NCBI GenBank assembly: GCA_030762895.1
Contig: JAUPTC010000018.1
Coordinates: 558,001-622,000, forward strand
Source: Sophora flavescens
Lineage: Eukaryota; Streptophyta; Magnoliopsida; Fabales; Fabaceae
Direction: 5' to 3'
DNA: 64,000 bases
The first letter of the stretch is position 1, and each line of letters begins with the position of its first letter. The notes beneath the pieces were generated by a model that did not search any database, had not been told where the DNA came from, and saw nothing but the letters and a program-made list of their open reading frames with translations. Made by a program: the position numbers and the translations under genes. This document shows, one piece after another, positions 12,490 to 26,277 of this stretch.

Positions 12490-15400
12490 TTAAATTTGAC
12501 CCAAACCCTATTTTTAACTCAAAACCCTAATTCAAACCCCAAACGCTAATTTTGGCCCAAAACCCTAATTTTGACCCGAAACCCTAATTTTAACCCAAAA
12601 CCTTAGAAACCCTAATTTTGACCCAAACCCTAATTTTGACCCAAAACCCTAATTTTAACCCAAAGCTCTAATTTTGACCCAAAACCCTAATTTTAACCCA
12701 AAACCCTAATTTTAACCCTAAACCCTAACCCCAAACCCTATTTTAACTTAAACCTAATTTTGACCCAAAACCCTAATTTTGACCTAAAACCCAATTTTTA
12801 ACCAAAACCCTAATTTTAACCCAAAACCTAATTCAAACCCTAATTTTGACCAAAACCCTAATTTTGACCCAAAACCCTAATTTCCAAAACCTCTATTTTA
12901 ACTCAAAACCCTAATTCAAACCCCAAACCCTAATTTTGACCAAAACCCTAATTTTACCCAAAACCTAATTTTGACCCAAAACCCTAATTTTGACCCAAAA
13001 CCCTAATTTTGACCAAACCTAATTTTGACCCAAAACCCTAATTTTGACCCAAAACCCTAATTTTAACCAAAACCTAATTCAACCCTAAACCCTAATTTTG
13101 ACCCAAAACCCTAATTTTACCAAACCCTAATTTACCAAAACCCTAATTTTGACCAAAACCCTAATTTTGACCCAAAACCCTAATTTTAACCAAAACCCTA
13201 ATTTTAACCCAAACCCTAATTTTGACCCAAACCCTAATTTTAACCCAAAACCCTAATTTGACCAAAACCCTAATTTTAACCAAAACCCTAATTTTAACCC
13301 AAAACCCTAATTTTAACCCAAAACCCTAATTTTAACCCAAACCTAATTTTAACTCAAAACCCTAATTCTAACCCAAACCCTAATTTTGACCCAAAACCCT
13401 AATTTGACCCAAACCCTAATTTACCCAAAACCCTAATTTTGACCAAAACCCAAATTTTAACCCAAACCCTAATTTTAACCCAACCCTAATTTTGACCCAA
13501 AACCCTAATTTTAACTCACCTAATTTTACCCAAAACCCTAATTTGACCCAAAACCCTAATTTGGACCCAAAACCCAAATTTTAACCCAAACCCTAATTTT
13601 GACCCAAAACCCTAATTTTGACCCGAAACCCTAATTTTCACCCTAAACCCTAAATTTGACCCAAAACCCTATTTTTGACCCAAAACCCATTTTTAACTCA
13701 AAACCCAAATTCTAACCCTAAGCCCTACTGTTGACCCAAAACCCTAATTTTGACCCGAAACCCTAATTTTAACCCAAAACCCTAATTCTAACCCTATTTC
13801 TCAAAACCCTAATTTTAACCCAAAACCCTAATTTGACCAAAACCCTAATTTTAACCAAAACCCAAATTTTAACCCAAACCCTAATTTACCCAAACCCTAA
13901 TTTGACTCAAAACCCTAATTTTAACCAAAACCCTAATTTTAACCCAAAACCTAATTTTACCCAAACCCTAACCAACCCTAATTTTGACCCTAAACCCTAA
14001 ATTTGACCCAAAACCCTAATTTTGACCCCATTTTTTAACTCAAAACCCAAATTCTAACCCTAAGCCCTAATTTTGACCCAAATCCCTAATTTTGACCCCG
14101 AAACCCTAATTCTAACACAAAACCCTAATTCTAACCCTATTTTTGACCCAAAACCCTATTTTAACTCAAAACCCTAATTCAAACCCCAAACGCTAATTTT
14201 GACCCAAAACCCTAATTTTGATCCGAAAACCCTAATTTTGATCCGAAACCCTAATTCTAACCCAAAACCCTAATTCTAACCCAAACCCTAATTTGACCAA
14301 AACCCAAATTTTAACCCAAAACCCTAATTTACCCAAAACCCTAATTCAAACCCTATTTACTCAAACCCATTCAAACCCTAATTTGACCCAAAACCCTAAT
14401 TTTGACCCAAAACCCATTTTTAACTCAAACCCAAATTCTAATATTTTGACCCAAAACCCTAATTTGACCAAACCCCTAATTTTAACCCAAAACCCTAATT
14501 CTTACCCAAAACCCTATTTTTAACTCAAAACCCTAATTCAAACCCCAAACCCTAATTTTGACCAAAACCCTAATTTTGACCCAAAACCCTAATTTTAACC
14601 CAAAACCCTATTTGCCAAACCTATTTGACTCAAAACCCTAATTTTGACCCAAAACCCTAATTTTAACCAAAACCCTAATTTAACCCAACCCTAATTTTGA
14701 CCCAAAACCCTAATTTTAACTCAAAACCTAATTCTAACCCTAAACCCTAATTTTGACCAAAACCCTAATTTTGACCTAAAACCCTAATTTTGACCCAAAA
14801 CCCTAATTTTACCCAAAACCCTAATTTTAACCCAAACCCAAACCCTAACCCTATTTCTCAACCCAACCCTAATTTTGACCCAAAACCCTAATTTTGACCC
14901 AAAACCCTAATTTTCCAAACCCTAATTTTGACCCAAAACCCTATTTTAACTCAAAACCCTAATTTTAACCCAAACCCTAATTTTGACCCAAAACCCCCTA
15001 ATTTGACCAAAACCCAAATTTTAACCAAAACCCTAATTTTAACCCAAAACCTAATTTTGACCCAAAACCCTAATTTTGACCCAAAACCCTAATTTTGACC
15101 AAAACCCTAATTTTGACCCAAAACCCAAATTTTAACCCAAAACCCAAATTTTAACCAAAAACCCAAATTTTAACCCTATTTTGACCCAAAACCCTATTTT
15201 TAACTCAAAACCCTAATTCAAACCATAAACCTAATTTTGACCCAAAACCCTAATTTTGACCCAAAACCCAATTTTAACCCAAAACCCTAATTTTAACCCA
15301 AACCCTAATTTTGACCCAAAACCCTAATTTTGACCAAAACCCTAATTTGACCCAAACCCTAATTTTAACCCAAAACCTATTTTTGACTCAAACCCAATTA

Positions 15401-15760
15401 ACCTATGACCCAAAACCCTAATTTTGACCAAACCCTAATTTTAACCCAAAACCCTAATTTCCTAAACCCAATTTTGACCCAAAACCCAATTTTAACTCAA
15501 AACCCTAATTCTAACCCCCACCCTAATTTTGACCCAAAACCCTAATTTTCACCCAAAACCCTATTTTAACTCAAAACCCAAATTTTAACCAAAACCCTAA
15601 TTTAACTAAAACCCTATTTTCCAAACTAACCCAAACCCTTCTAAACCCTAATTTTAACCCAAAACCCTAATTTTGACCAAAACCCTAATTCAAACCCTAA
15701 TTTGACCTAAACCCTAAATTTGACCCAAAACCCTATTTTAACTCAAAACCCTATTTTAAC
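12490..15760 (+). repeat. Region C: mixed HOR fragments and plain monomers
   Basis: HOR words reappear in patches: CAAACGCTA near 12,540 and 14,190, AAGCTC near 12,664, AAGCCC near 13,721 and 14,063, and paired GATCCGAAA words near 14,220-14,245. Between them lie runs of plain type A/B monomers. No complete box-to-box unit can be traced. Nothing other than satellite is seen. Confidence 0.7.
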
Positions 15761-17581
15761 TCAAAACCCTAATTTTGACCCAAAACCCTAATTTTGACCC
15801 GAAACCGTAATTTTAACCCAAAACCCTAATTCTAACCCTATTTTTGACCCAAAACACTATTTTTAACACAAAACCCTAATTCAAACCCCAAACGCTAATT
15901 TTGACCCAAAAACCCTAATTTTAACGCCAAAGCTCTAATTTTGACCCAAAACCCTAATTCAAACCCTAATTTTGACCCTAAACCCTAAATTTGACCCAAA
16001 CCCAATTTTAACTCAAAACCCAAATTCTAACCCAAAGCCCTAATTTGACCAAAACCCTAATTGACCAAACCCTAATTTGACCCAAAACCCTAATTTTGAC
16101 CAAAACCCTATTTTTAACTCAAAACCCAAATTTAACCCAAAGCCCTAATTTTGACCCAAAACCCTAATTTTGACCCAAACCCTAATTTTAACCAAAACCC
16201 TAATTCTAACCCTATTTGACCCAAACCCTATTTTTAACTCAAAACCCTAATTCAAACCCAAACCTAATTTTACCCAAAACCCTAATTTGACCAAAACCCT
16301 AATTTTAACCAAAACCCTAATTTTAACCCAAATTTTAACCCAAAACCCTAATTTACAACCTAATTTGACAAAACCCTAATTTTGACCCAAAACCCTAATT
16401 TTGACCCAAAACCCCATTTTTAACTCAAAACCCAAATTCTAACCCTAAGGCCTAATTTTGACCCAAAACCCTAATTTTGACCCGTAACCTTAATTTTAAC
16501 CCAAAACCCTAATTCTAACCCTATTTATGACCCAAAACCCTATTTTTAACTCAAAACCCTAATTCAAACCCGAAACCCTAATTTTGACCAAAACCCTAAT
16601 TTAACCCTATTTTTGACCAAAACCTATTTTTAACTCAAACCCTAATTCAAACCCCAAACACTAATTTTGACCAAAACCCAAATTTTAACCCAAACCCTAA
16701 TTTTGACCCAAAACCCTAATTTTAACCCTAACTCCTAATTTGACCTAAACCCTAATTTTGACCCAAAACCCAATTTTTTAACTCAAAACCCAAATTCTAA
16801 CCCTAAACCCTAAATTTGACCCAAAACCCTAATTTTGACCCTAAACCCTAATTCTAACCCAAAACTCTATTTCTAACCCTATTTTTAACTCAAAACCCTA
16901 ATTCAAACCCCAAACGCTAATTTTGACCCGAAACCCTAATTTTGACCCAAACCCTAATTCTAACCCAAAACCCTAATTTTGACCCAAACCCTAATTCTAA
17001 CCCTATTTTTGACCCAAAAACCCAAATTTTAACCCAAAACCCTAATTTTAACCCAAAACCCTAATTCTAACCTATTTTGACCCAAAACCCTATTTTTAAC
17101 TCAAAATCTAATTCAAACCCCAAACCCTAATTTTGACCCAAAACCCTAATTTTGACCAAAACCCATTTTAACCCAAACCTATTTTAACCCAAAACCCTAA
17201 TTTTGACCAAAACCCTAATTCAAACCTAATGACCAAACCTAATTTTGACCCAAAACCCATTTTAACTCAAAACCCTAATTTTCCAAAACCCAATTAATTG
17301 ACCCAAAACCCTATTTTTAACTCAAAACCCTAATTAAAACCTAAACCTAATTTTGACCAAAACCCTAATTTTGACCCAAAACCCAAATTTTAACCCAAAC
17401 CCTAACCCAAAACCTAATTTTGACCCAAAACCCTAATTTTGACCCAAAACCCTATTTTTACTTAAAACCCAAATTTTAACCTAAACCTAGCCATATTTTG
17501 ACCAAAACCCTAATTTTAACCCAAAACCCTAATTCTAACCCTAATTTGACCCAAATCCTAATTTGACCCAAAACCAATTTT

Positions 17582-19766
17582 GATCCAAAACCCTAATTTT
17601 AACCGAAAACCCTAATTTAACCCTATTTTGACCGAAAACCCTAATTTTGACCCAAAACCCTAATTTTCACCCAAAACCCTATTTTTAACTCCCCAACCTC
17701 CCTAACCCTAATTTTGACCCAAAACCCTAATTTTAACCCTAAACTCAAATTTAACCCAAAACCCTAATTTAACCCTATTTTAACCCAAAACCCTAATTTG
17801 ACCCAAAACCCTAATTTAAAACCCTTTCAAACCCTAATTTTGACCCTAAACCCTAATTTTGACCCTAAACCCTAATTTTACCCCAAAACCCTATTTTTAA
17901 CTCAAAACCCAAATTCTAACCCGAAGCCCTAATTTTGACCAGAAACCCTAATTTTAACCCAAAACCCTAATTCTAACCCTATTTTTGACCCAAAACCCTA
18001 TTTTTAACTCAAAACCCTAATTCAAACCCCAAACGCTAATTTTGACCCAAAACCCTTCCCAAACCCTAATTTTAACCCAAAGCCCTAATTTTGACCGAAA
18101 ACCCTAATTTAAACCCTAATTTGACCCTAAACCCTAATTTGACCCAAACCCAATTTTTAACTCAAAACCCAAATTCTAACCCTAAGCCCTAATTTTGACC
18201 CTAAACCCTAATTTTGACCCGAAACCCTAATTTTAACCCAAAACCCTAATTGTAACCCTATTTTTAACTCAAAACCCAAATACTAACCCAAAACCCTAAT
18301 TTTGACCCAAAACCCTAATTTTGACAATAAACCCTAATTTTAACCCAAAACCCAAATTCTAACCCTATTTATGAAACAAAACCCAATATTTAACTCAAAA
18401 CCCTAATTCAAACCCAAACTTAATTTACCCAAAACCTAATTTACCAAAACCCAAATTTTAACCAAAACCCAAATTTTAACCCAAAACCCTAATTTAACCC
18501 AAAACTCTAATTTGCAAAACCCTAATTGACAAAACCCTAAATTGACCCAAAACCCTAATTTTGACCGAAAACCCCATTTTTAACTCAAAACCCAAATTCT
18601 AACCCTAAGGCCTCATTTTGACCCAAACCCTAATTTTGACCCGAAACCCTAATTTTAACCCAAAACCCGAATTCTAACCCTATTTATGACCCAAAACCCT
18701 ATTTTTAACTCAAAACCCTAATTCTAACCCAAAACCCTAATTTTAATCCAAAACCCTATTCTAACCCTATTTATGACCCAAAACCCTATTTTTCACTCAA
18801 AACTATAATTCAAACCCCAAACGCTAATTTTGACCCAAAACCCAAATTTTAACCCAAATCCCTAATTTTAACCCAAAACCCTAATTCAAACCCTAATTTT
18901 GACCATAAACCCTAAATTTGACCAAAACCCTAATTTTGACCCAAAACCCTATTTTTAACTCAAAACCCAAATTCTAACCCCTAAGTTTGCCAAACCCTAA
19001 TTTTGACCAAAACCCTAATTCTAACCCTACCCTAATTCTAACCCTATTTTTAACTCAAAACCCTAATTCAACCCCAAACCCTAATTTTGACCCAAAACCC
19101 TAATTTTGACCAAAACCCTAATTTTAACCCAAACCCTAATTTTAACCCAAAACCCTAATTTAATATACCCAAACCCTAATTTTAACCCGAAACCCTAATT
19201 TTAACCAAAACCCTAATTCTAACCCTATTTTGACCCCAAACCCTATTTTTAACTCAAAACCCTAATACAAAGCCTAAACCCTAATTTTGACCAAAACCCT
19301 AATTTGACCAAAACCCTAATTTTAACCCAAAACCTAATTTTAACCCAAAACCCAAATTTTGACAGAAAACCCTAATTCAAACCATAATTTTGACCATAAA
19401 CCCTAATTTTGACCCAAAACCCATTTTTAACTCAAACCCTATTTTAACCCAATTTAACCTTTTTGACCCAAAACCCTATTTTTAACTCAAAACCCTAATT
19501 AAAACCTAAACCTAATTTTGACCCAAAACCCTAATTTTGACCCAAAACCCTAATTTTAACCCAAAACCCTAATTTAACCAAACCTAATTTGACCCAAAAC
19601 CCTAATTTTGACCCAAAACCCTATTTTAACTTAAAACCCAAATTCTAACCTAAACCCTATTTTTGACCCAAAACCCTAATTTTGACCAAACCCTAATTTT
19701 AACCCAAAACCCTAATTCTAACCCTAATTTGACCCTAAATCCTAATTTGACCCAAACACCAATTTT
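17582..19766 (+). repeat. HOR unit 3 (2,185 bp)
   Basis: Box to box. AGGCCT at 18,608, followed by a CATTTT instead of the usual AATTTT. CACTT-equivalent landmark at 17,459 just upstream belongs to the preceding partial unit. Confidence 0.8.
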
Positions 19767-21931
19767 GATCCAAACCCAAATTTTAACCCAACACCCTAAT
19801 TCTAACCCTAATTTTGACCACAAACCCTAAATTTGACCCAAGACCCTAATTTTCACCCAAAACCCTATTTTTAACTCAAACCCAAATTTAACCCTAAGCC
19901 CTAATTTTGACCCAAAACCCTAATTTAACCTATTTTAACTCAAATCTAACCCAAAACCCTAATCTAACCCTATTTTTGACCGAAAACCCTAATTTTGATC
20001 CAAAACCCTATTTCAAACCCTAATTTTGACTCTAAACCCTAAATTTGACCCAAAACCCTAATTTTGACCCAAAACCCCATTTTTAACTCAAAACCCAAAT
20101 TCTAGCCCTAAGCCCTAATTTTGATCCAAAACCCTAATTTTGACCCGAAACCCTAATTTTAATACAAAACCCTATATTTAACTCAAAACCCTAATTCAAA
20201 CCCCAAACGCTAATTTTGACCCAAAACCCTAATTTTAACCCAAAACCCTAATTTTAACCCAAAGCTCTAATTTTGACCCAAAACCCTAATTTAAACCCTA
20301 ATACTGACCCTAACCCTAAATTTGACCCAAAACCCAATTTTTAACTCAAAACCCAAATTCTAACCCTAAGCCCTAATTTTGACCCGAAACCCTAATTTTG
20401 ACCCTAAACCCTAAATTTGACCCAAAACCCTAATTTTGACCAAAACCCCATTTTTAACTCGAAACCCAAATTCTAACCCTAAACCCTAATTTTGACCCAA
20501 ACCTCTAATTTTGGCACGAAACCCTAATTTTAACCCAAAACCCTAATTCTAACCCAATTTATGACCCAAAACCCTATTTTTCACTTAAAACCCTAATTAA
20601 AACCCTAAACACTAATTTTGACCCAAAACCCAAATTTTAGCCCAAAACCCTAATTTTGACCCAAAACCCTAATTTTAACCCAAAACCTAATTTTAACCCA
20701 AAACCCTAATTTACCCACCTTTTTGCCCAAAACCCTAATTCAAAACCCTAAATTTGACCCAAAACCCTAATTTTGAACCAAAACCCCATTTTTAACTCAA
20801 AACCCAAATTCTAACCCTAAGCCCTAATTTTGACCCAAAACCCTAATTTTGACCCGAAACCCTAATTTTAACCCAAAACCCTAAATCTAACCCTATTTAT
20901 GACCCAAAACCCTATTTTTAACTCAAAACTCCAATTCAAACCCCAAATGCTAATTTGGACCCAAAACCCTAATTCTAACCCTATTTTTGAACCAAAACCC
21001 TATTTTTAACTCAAAACCCTAATTCAAACCCCAAAGCTCTAATTTTGACCCAAAACCCTAATTTTAACCCAAAGCCTAATTTTGACCCAAACCCTAATTC
21101 AAACCCTAATTTTGACCATAAACCCTAATTTGACCCAATTTGACCCAAACCCAATTTTTAACTCAAAACCCAAATTCTAACCCTAAGCCCTAATTTGACC
21201 AACCTAATTTGCCAAACCCTAATTTCCAACCCTAATTACCCTATTTACCTATTTTAACTCAAAACCCTAATTCAAACCCAAACCCTAATTTTGACCCAAA
21301 ACCCTAATTTTGACCAAACCCTAATTTTAACCCAAACCCTAATTTAACCCTATTTTGACCCAAAACCCTAATTTTGACCAAAACCCTAATTTTAACCCAA
21401 AACCCTAATTCTAACCCTATTTTGACCCAAAACCCTATTTTTAACTCAAAATCCTAATTCAAACCCCAAACCTAATTTTGACCCCCCTAATTTGACCAAA
21501 ACCCAAATTTTAACCCAAAACCTAATTTTAACCCAAAGCTCTAATTTTGACCCAAAACCCTAATTCAAACCTAATTTGACCAAAACCCTAATTTTGACCC
21601 AAAACCCATTTTACTCAAACCCAAATTGAAACCCATTTTAACCTGACCCAAAACTCTATTTTTAACTCAAAACCCTAATTAAAACCCCTAATTTTGACCC
21701 AAAACCCTAATTTTGACCCAAAACCCAATTTTAACCCAAAACCCATTTAACTAATTTTGACCCAAAACCCTAATTTTGACCCAAAACCCTATTTTCACTT
21801 AAAACCCAAATTCCTAAACCCTATTTTTGACCAAAACCCTAATTTTGACCAAAACCCTAATTTTAACCCAAAACCCTAATTCTAACCCTAATTTTGACCC
21901 AAAATCCTAATTTGACCTAAACACTAATTTT
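19767..21931 (+). repeat. HOR unit 4 (2,165 bp), AGGCCT site lost
   Basis: Box to box. At the expected AGGCCT position (about 20,819) the sequence reads AAGCCC, the form found at sister positions in the same HOR, which suggests replacement by a paralogous word rather than random decay. Confidence 0.8.
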
Positions 21932-24141
21932 GATTCGAAACCCTAATTTTAACCCAAAACCCTAATTCTAACCCTGATTTTGACCGAAAACACTAATTTT
22001 GACCCAAAACCCTAATTTTCACCCAAAACCCTATTTTTAACTCAAAACCCAAAATCTAACCCTAAGCCCTAATTTTGACCCAAAACCCTAATTCTAACCC
22101 TATTTTTAACTCAAAATCTAACCCAAAACCCTAATTCTAACCCTATTTTTAACCCAAAGCTCTAATTTTGACCCGAAACCCTATTTCAAACCCTAATTTT
22201 GACTCTAAACCCTAAATTTGACCCAAAACCCTAATTTTGACCGAAAATCCCATTTTTAACTCAAAACTCAAATTCTAACCCTAAGCCCTAATTTTGACCC
22301 GAAACCCTAATTTTAACCCAAAACCCTAATTCTAACCCTATTTATGACCCAAAACCCTATTTTTAACTCAAAACCCTAATTCAAACCCCAAACGCTAATT
22401 TTGACCCAAAACCCTTATTTTAACCCAAAACCCTAATTTTAACCTAAAGCTCTAATTTTGATCCAAAACACTAATATTAACCCTAATTTGACAACCTAAA
22501 ATTTGACCCAAAACCCAAATTTTAACCAAAAACCCAAATTTTAACCCAAAGCTCTAATTTTGACCCAAAACCCTAATTTTGACCCTAAACCCTAAAATTA
22601 ACCCAAAACCCTAATTTTGACCGAAAACCCCATTTTTAACTCAAAACCCAAAATCTAACCCTAAGCCCTAATTTTGACCCAAAACCCTAATTATGACCTG
22701 AAACCCTAATTTTAACCCAAAACCCTAATTCTAACCCTATTTTTGACCCAAAACCCTATTTTTAACTCAAAACCCTAATTCAAACACCAAACGTTAATTT
22801 TACCCCAAACGCTAATTTTGACCCAAATCCCAAATTTGGACCAAAAACCCAAATTTTAACCCAAAACCCTAATTTTATCCCAAAGCTCTAATTTTGACCC
22901 AAAACCCTAATTCAAACCGTAAATTGACCCAAAACCCTAATTTTGTCCGAAAACCCCATTTTTAACTCCAAACCCAAATTCTAACCCTAAGGCCTAATTT
23001 TGACCCAAAACCCTAATTTTGACCCGTAACCCTAATTTTAACCCAAAACCCTAATTCTAACCCTATTTATGACGCAAAACCCTATTTTTAACTCAAAACC
23101 CTAATTCAAACCCAAAACCCTAATTTTGACCCGAAACCCTAATTCTAACCCTATTTTTGACACAAAATCCTATTTTTAACTCAAAACCCTTATTCAAACC
23201 CCAAACACTAATTTTGACCAAAAACCCAAATTTTAACCCAAAGCTCTAATTTTGACCCAAAACCCTAATTCAAACCCTAATTTTGACCATAAACCCTAAA
23301 TTTGACCCAAGACCCTAATTTTGACCCAAAACCCAATTTTTAACTCAAAACCCAAATTCTAACCCTAAGCCCTAATTTTGACCCGAAACCCTAATTTTGA
23401 CCAGAAACCCTAATTCTAACCCAAAACCCTAATTCTAACCCTATTTTTAACTCAAAACCCTAATTCAAACCCCAAACGCTAATTTTGACCCAAAACCCTA
23501 ATTTTAACCCAAAACCCTAATTCTAACCCTATTTATGACCCAAAACCCTAATTTTGACCCGAAACCCTAATTTTAACCCAAAACCCTAATTCTAACCCTA
23601 ATTTTGACCCGAAACCCTAATTTTAATACAAAATACTATTCAAACCCCAAACGCTAATTTTGACCCAAAACCCTAATTTGGACCAAAAACCCAAATTTTA
23701 ACCCAAAAACCTAATTTTAACCCAAAGCTCTAATTTTGACCAAAACCCTAATTCAAACCCTAATTTTGACCCTAAACCCTAATTTTGACCGAAAACCCCA
23801 TTTTTAACTCAAAACCCAAATTTTCAAACCCATTTAACACATTGACCCAAAACTCTATTTTAACTCATAACCCTAATTAAAACCAAAACGCTAATTTTGA
23901 CCAAAACCCTAATTTGGACCCAAAACCCAAATTTTAACCCAAAACCCAAATTTAACCCAACTCTAATTTTGACCAAAACCCTAATTTGACCCAAAACCCT
24001 ATTTTCACTTAAAACCCAAATTCTAACCTAAGCCCTATTTTGACCAAAACCCAATTTTGACCAAACCCTAATTTTAACCCAAAACCCTAATTCTAACCCT
24101 AATTTTGACCCTAAATCCTAATTTGACCCAAACCCAATTTT
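21932..24141 (+). repeat. HOR unit 5 (2,210 bp)
   Basis: Starts at a GATTC form of the box. AGGCCT at 22,990. Carries the TTTTGTCCG variant at 22,945, shared with units 1 and 7. Mostly clean until about 23,830. Confidence 0.8.
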
Positions 24142-26277
24142 GATCCAAACCCAAATTTTAACCCAAAACCCTAATAACCCTTTTTTTGACCGAAAACCCT
24201 AATTTTAACCCAAAACCCTAATTTCACCCAAATTTTTTAACTCAAAACCCAAATCTAACCCTAAGCCCTAATTTTGACCCAAAACCCTAATTCTAACCCT
24301 ATTTTAACTCAAATCTAACCCAAAACCCTAATTCTAACCATATTTTTAACCCAAAGCTCTAATTTTGACCCGAAACCCTATTTCAAACCCTAATTTTGAC
24401 TCTAAACCCTAAATTTGACCCAAAACCCTAATTTTGACCGAAAACCCATTTTTAACTCAAAACTCAAATTCTAACCCTAAGCCCTAATTGACCAAACCCT
24501 AATTTTAACCCAAACCCCTAATTCTAACCCTAATTATTACCCAAAACCCTATTTTTAACTCAAAACCCTAATTCAAACCCCAAACGCTAATTTTGACCCA
24601 AAATCCTTATTTTAACCCAAACCCTAATTTTAACCCAAAGCTCTAATTTTGACAACCCTAATTTAAACCTAATATTGACCCTAAACCCTAATTTGACCAA
24701 ATTTTAACTCAAAACCCAAATTCTAACCCTAAGCCCTAATTTTGACCCAAAACCCTAATTTTGACCCGAAACCCTATTTTTGACCCAAAACCCTAATTCT
24801 AACCCTATTTTTAACTCAAAACCCCAATTCTAACCCTAAGCCCTAATTTTGACCCAAAACCCTAATTTTGACCCGAAACCGTAATTTTAACCCAAAACCC
24901 TAATTCTAACCCTATTTTTGACCCAAAACACTATTTTTAACACAAAACCCTAATTCAAACCCCAAACGCTAATTTTTACCCAAAACACTAATTTTGACCC
25001 AAAACCCAAATTTTAACCAAAACCCAAATTTTAACCAAACCTAATTACCAAATTTACCAACAATTTGACCCAAAACCCTAAAATTGACCCAAAACCCTAA
25101 TTTTGACCGAAAACCCCATTTTTAACTCAAAACCCAAATTCTAACCCTAAGGCCTAATTTTGACCCAAAACCCTAATTTTGACCCGTAACCGTAATTTTA
25201 ACCCAAAACCCTAATTCTAACCCTATTTATGAACCAAAACCCTATTTTTAACTCAAAACCCTAATTCAAACCCAAAACCCTAATTTTGACCCGAAACCCT
25301 AATTCTAACCCTATTTTTGACCCAAAACCCTATTTTTAACTCAAAACCCTAATTCAAACCTCAAACACTAATTTTGACCCAAACAATTTTAACCCAAAGC
25401 TCTAATTTTGACCCAAAACCCTAATTCAAACCCTAATTTTGACCATAAACCTAGACCCAAACCCTAATTTTGACCCAAACCCAATTTTAACTCAAAACCC
25501 AAATTTAACCCTAAACCCAATTTTGACCAAAACCCTAATTTTGACCAAAACCCTAATCTCCCAAACCTAATTACCTATTTTTTACTCAAAACCCTAATTC
25601 AAACCCCAAACCTAATTTTGACCCAAAACCCTAATTTTGACCAAAACCTAATCCTAATTTTAACCCAAACCCTAATTTACCCTAATTTTGTCCCAAAACC
25701 CTAATTTTGAAAGGAAACACTAATTTTAACCCAAAACCCTAATTCTAACCCTATTTATGACCCAAAACCCTATTTTTAACTCAAAATTCTAATTCAAACC
25801 CCAAACCTAATTTTGACCAAACCCTAATACCAAAACCCTAATTTTAACCAAAAACAATAATTTTAACCCAAAGCTCTAATTTTGACCAAACCCTAATTCA
25901 AACCTAATTTGACCATAAACCCTAATTTTGACCCAAAACCCATTTTTAACTCAAAACCCAAATTTTACCCAATTTTAACATTTTTGACCAAAACCCTATT
26001 TTAACTCAAACCCTAATTAAACCAAACCCTAATTTTGACCCAAACCCTAATTTGACCCAAACCCTAATTTCACCCTTTAACCCAAACCCATTTCCCTTTT
26101 GCCAACCTAATTTTGACCCAAAACCCTATTTTAACTTAAACCCAATTAACCCTAAACCCTATTTTGACCCAAAACCCTAATTTTGACCAAAACCTAATTT
26201 TAACCCAAAACCCTAATTCTAACCCTAATTTTGACCCTAAATCCTAATTTGACCCAAACCCAATTTTGATCCAAAAC
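24142..26277 (+). repeat. HOR unit 6 (2,136 bp)
   Basis: Box to box. AGGCCT at 25,150, followed by a CCCGTAACCGTAATTTT word also seen in unit 1. From about 25,440 to the end the words are heavily shortened. Confidence 0.8.

Larger units (their letters stand above)
8480..12490 (+). repeat. Region B: plain type A/B monomers without HOR landmarks
   Basis: About 4 kb made almost only of 19-bp TTTTGACCC and TTTTAACCC words and their 17-18 bp shortened forms. The GATCC box, AGGCCT, CAAACGCTA, AAGCTC and AAGCCC landmarks that punctuate the HOR are absent or nearly so. The distance from the box at 7,913 to the next at 17,582 is 9,669 bp, not a whole number of HOR lengths, so the HOR register is broken across regions B and C. 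It could be older, unstructured array or a poorly resolved consensus; the sequence alone cannot separate these. Confidence 0.75.

Noticed and set aside
18700..18800. TATTTATGACC and similar AT-rich words as promoters
   Set aside because: They are repeat words that recur in every HOR unit with no gene downstream, so a TATA-like match means nothing here.
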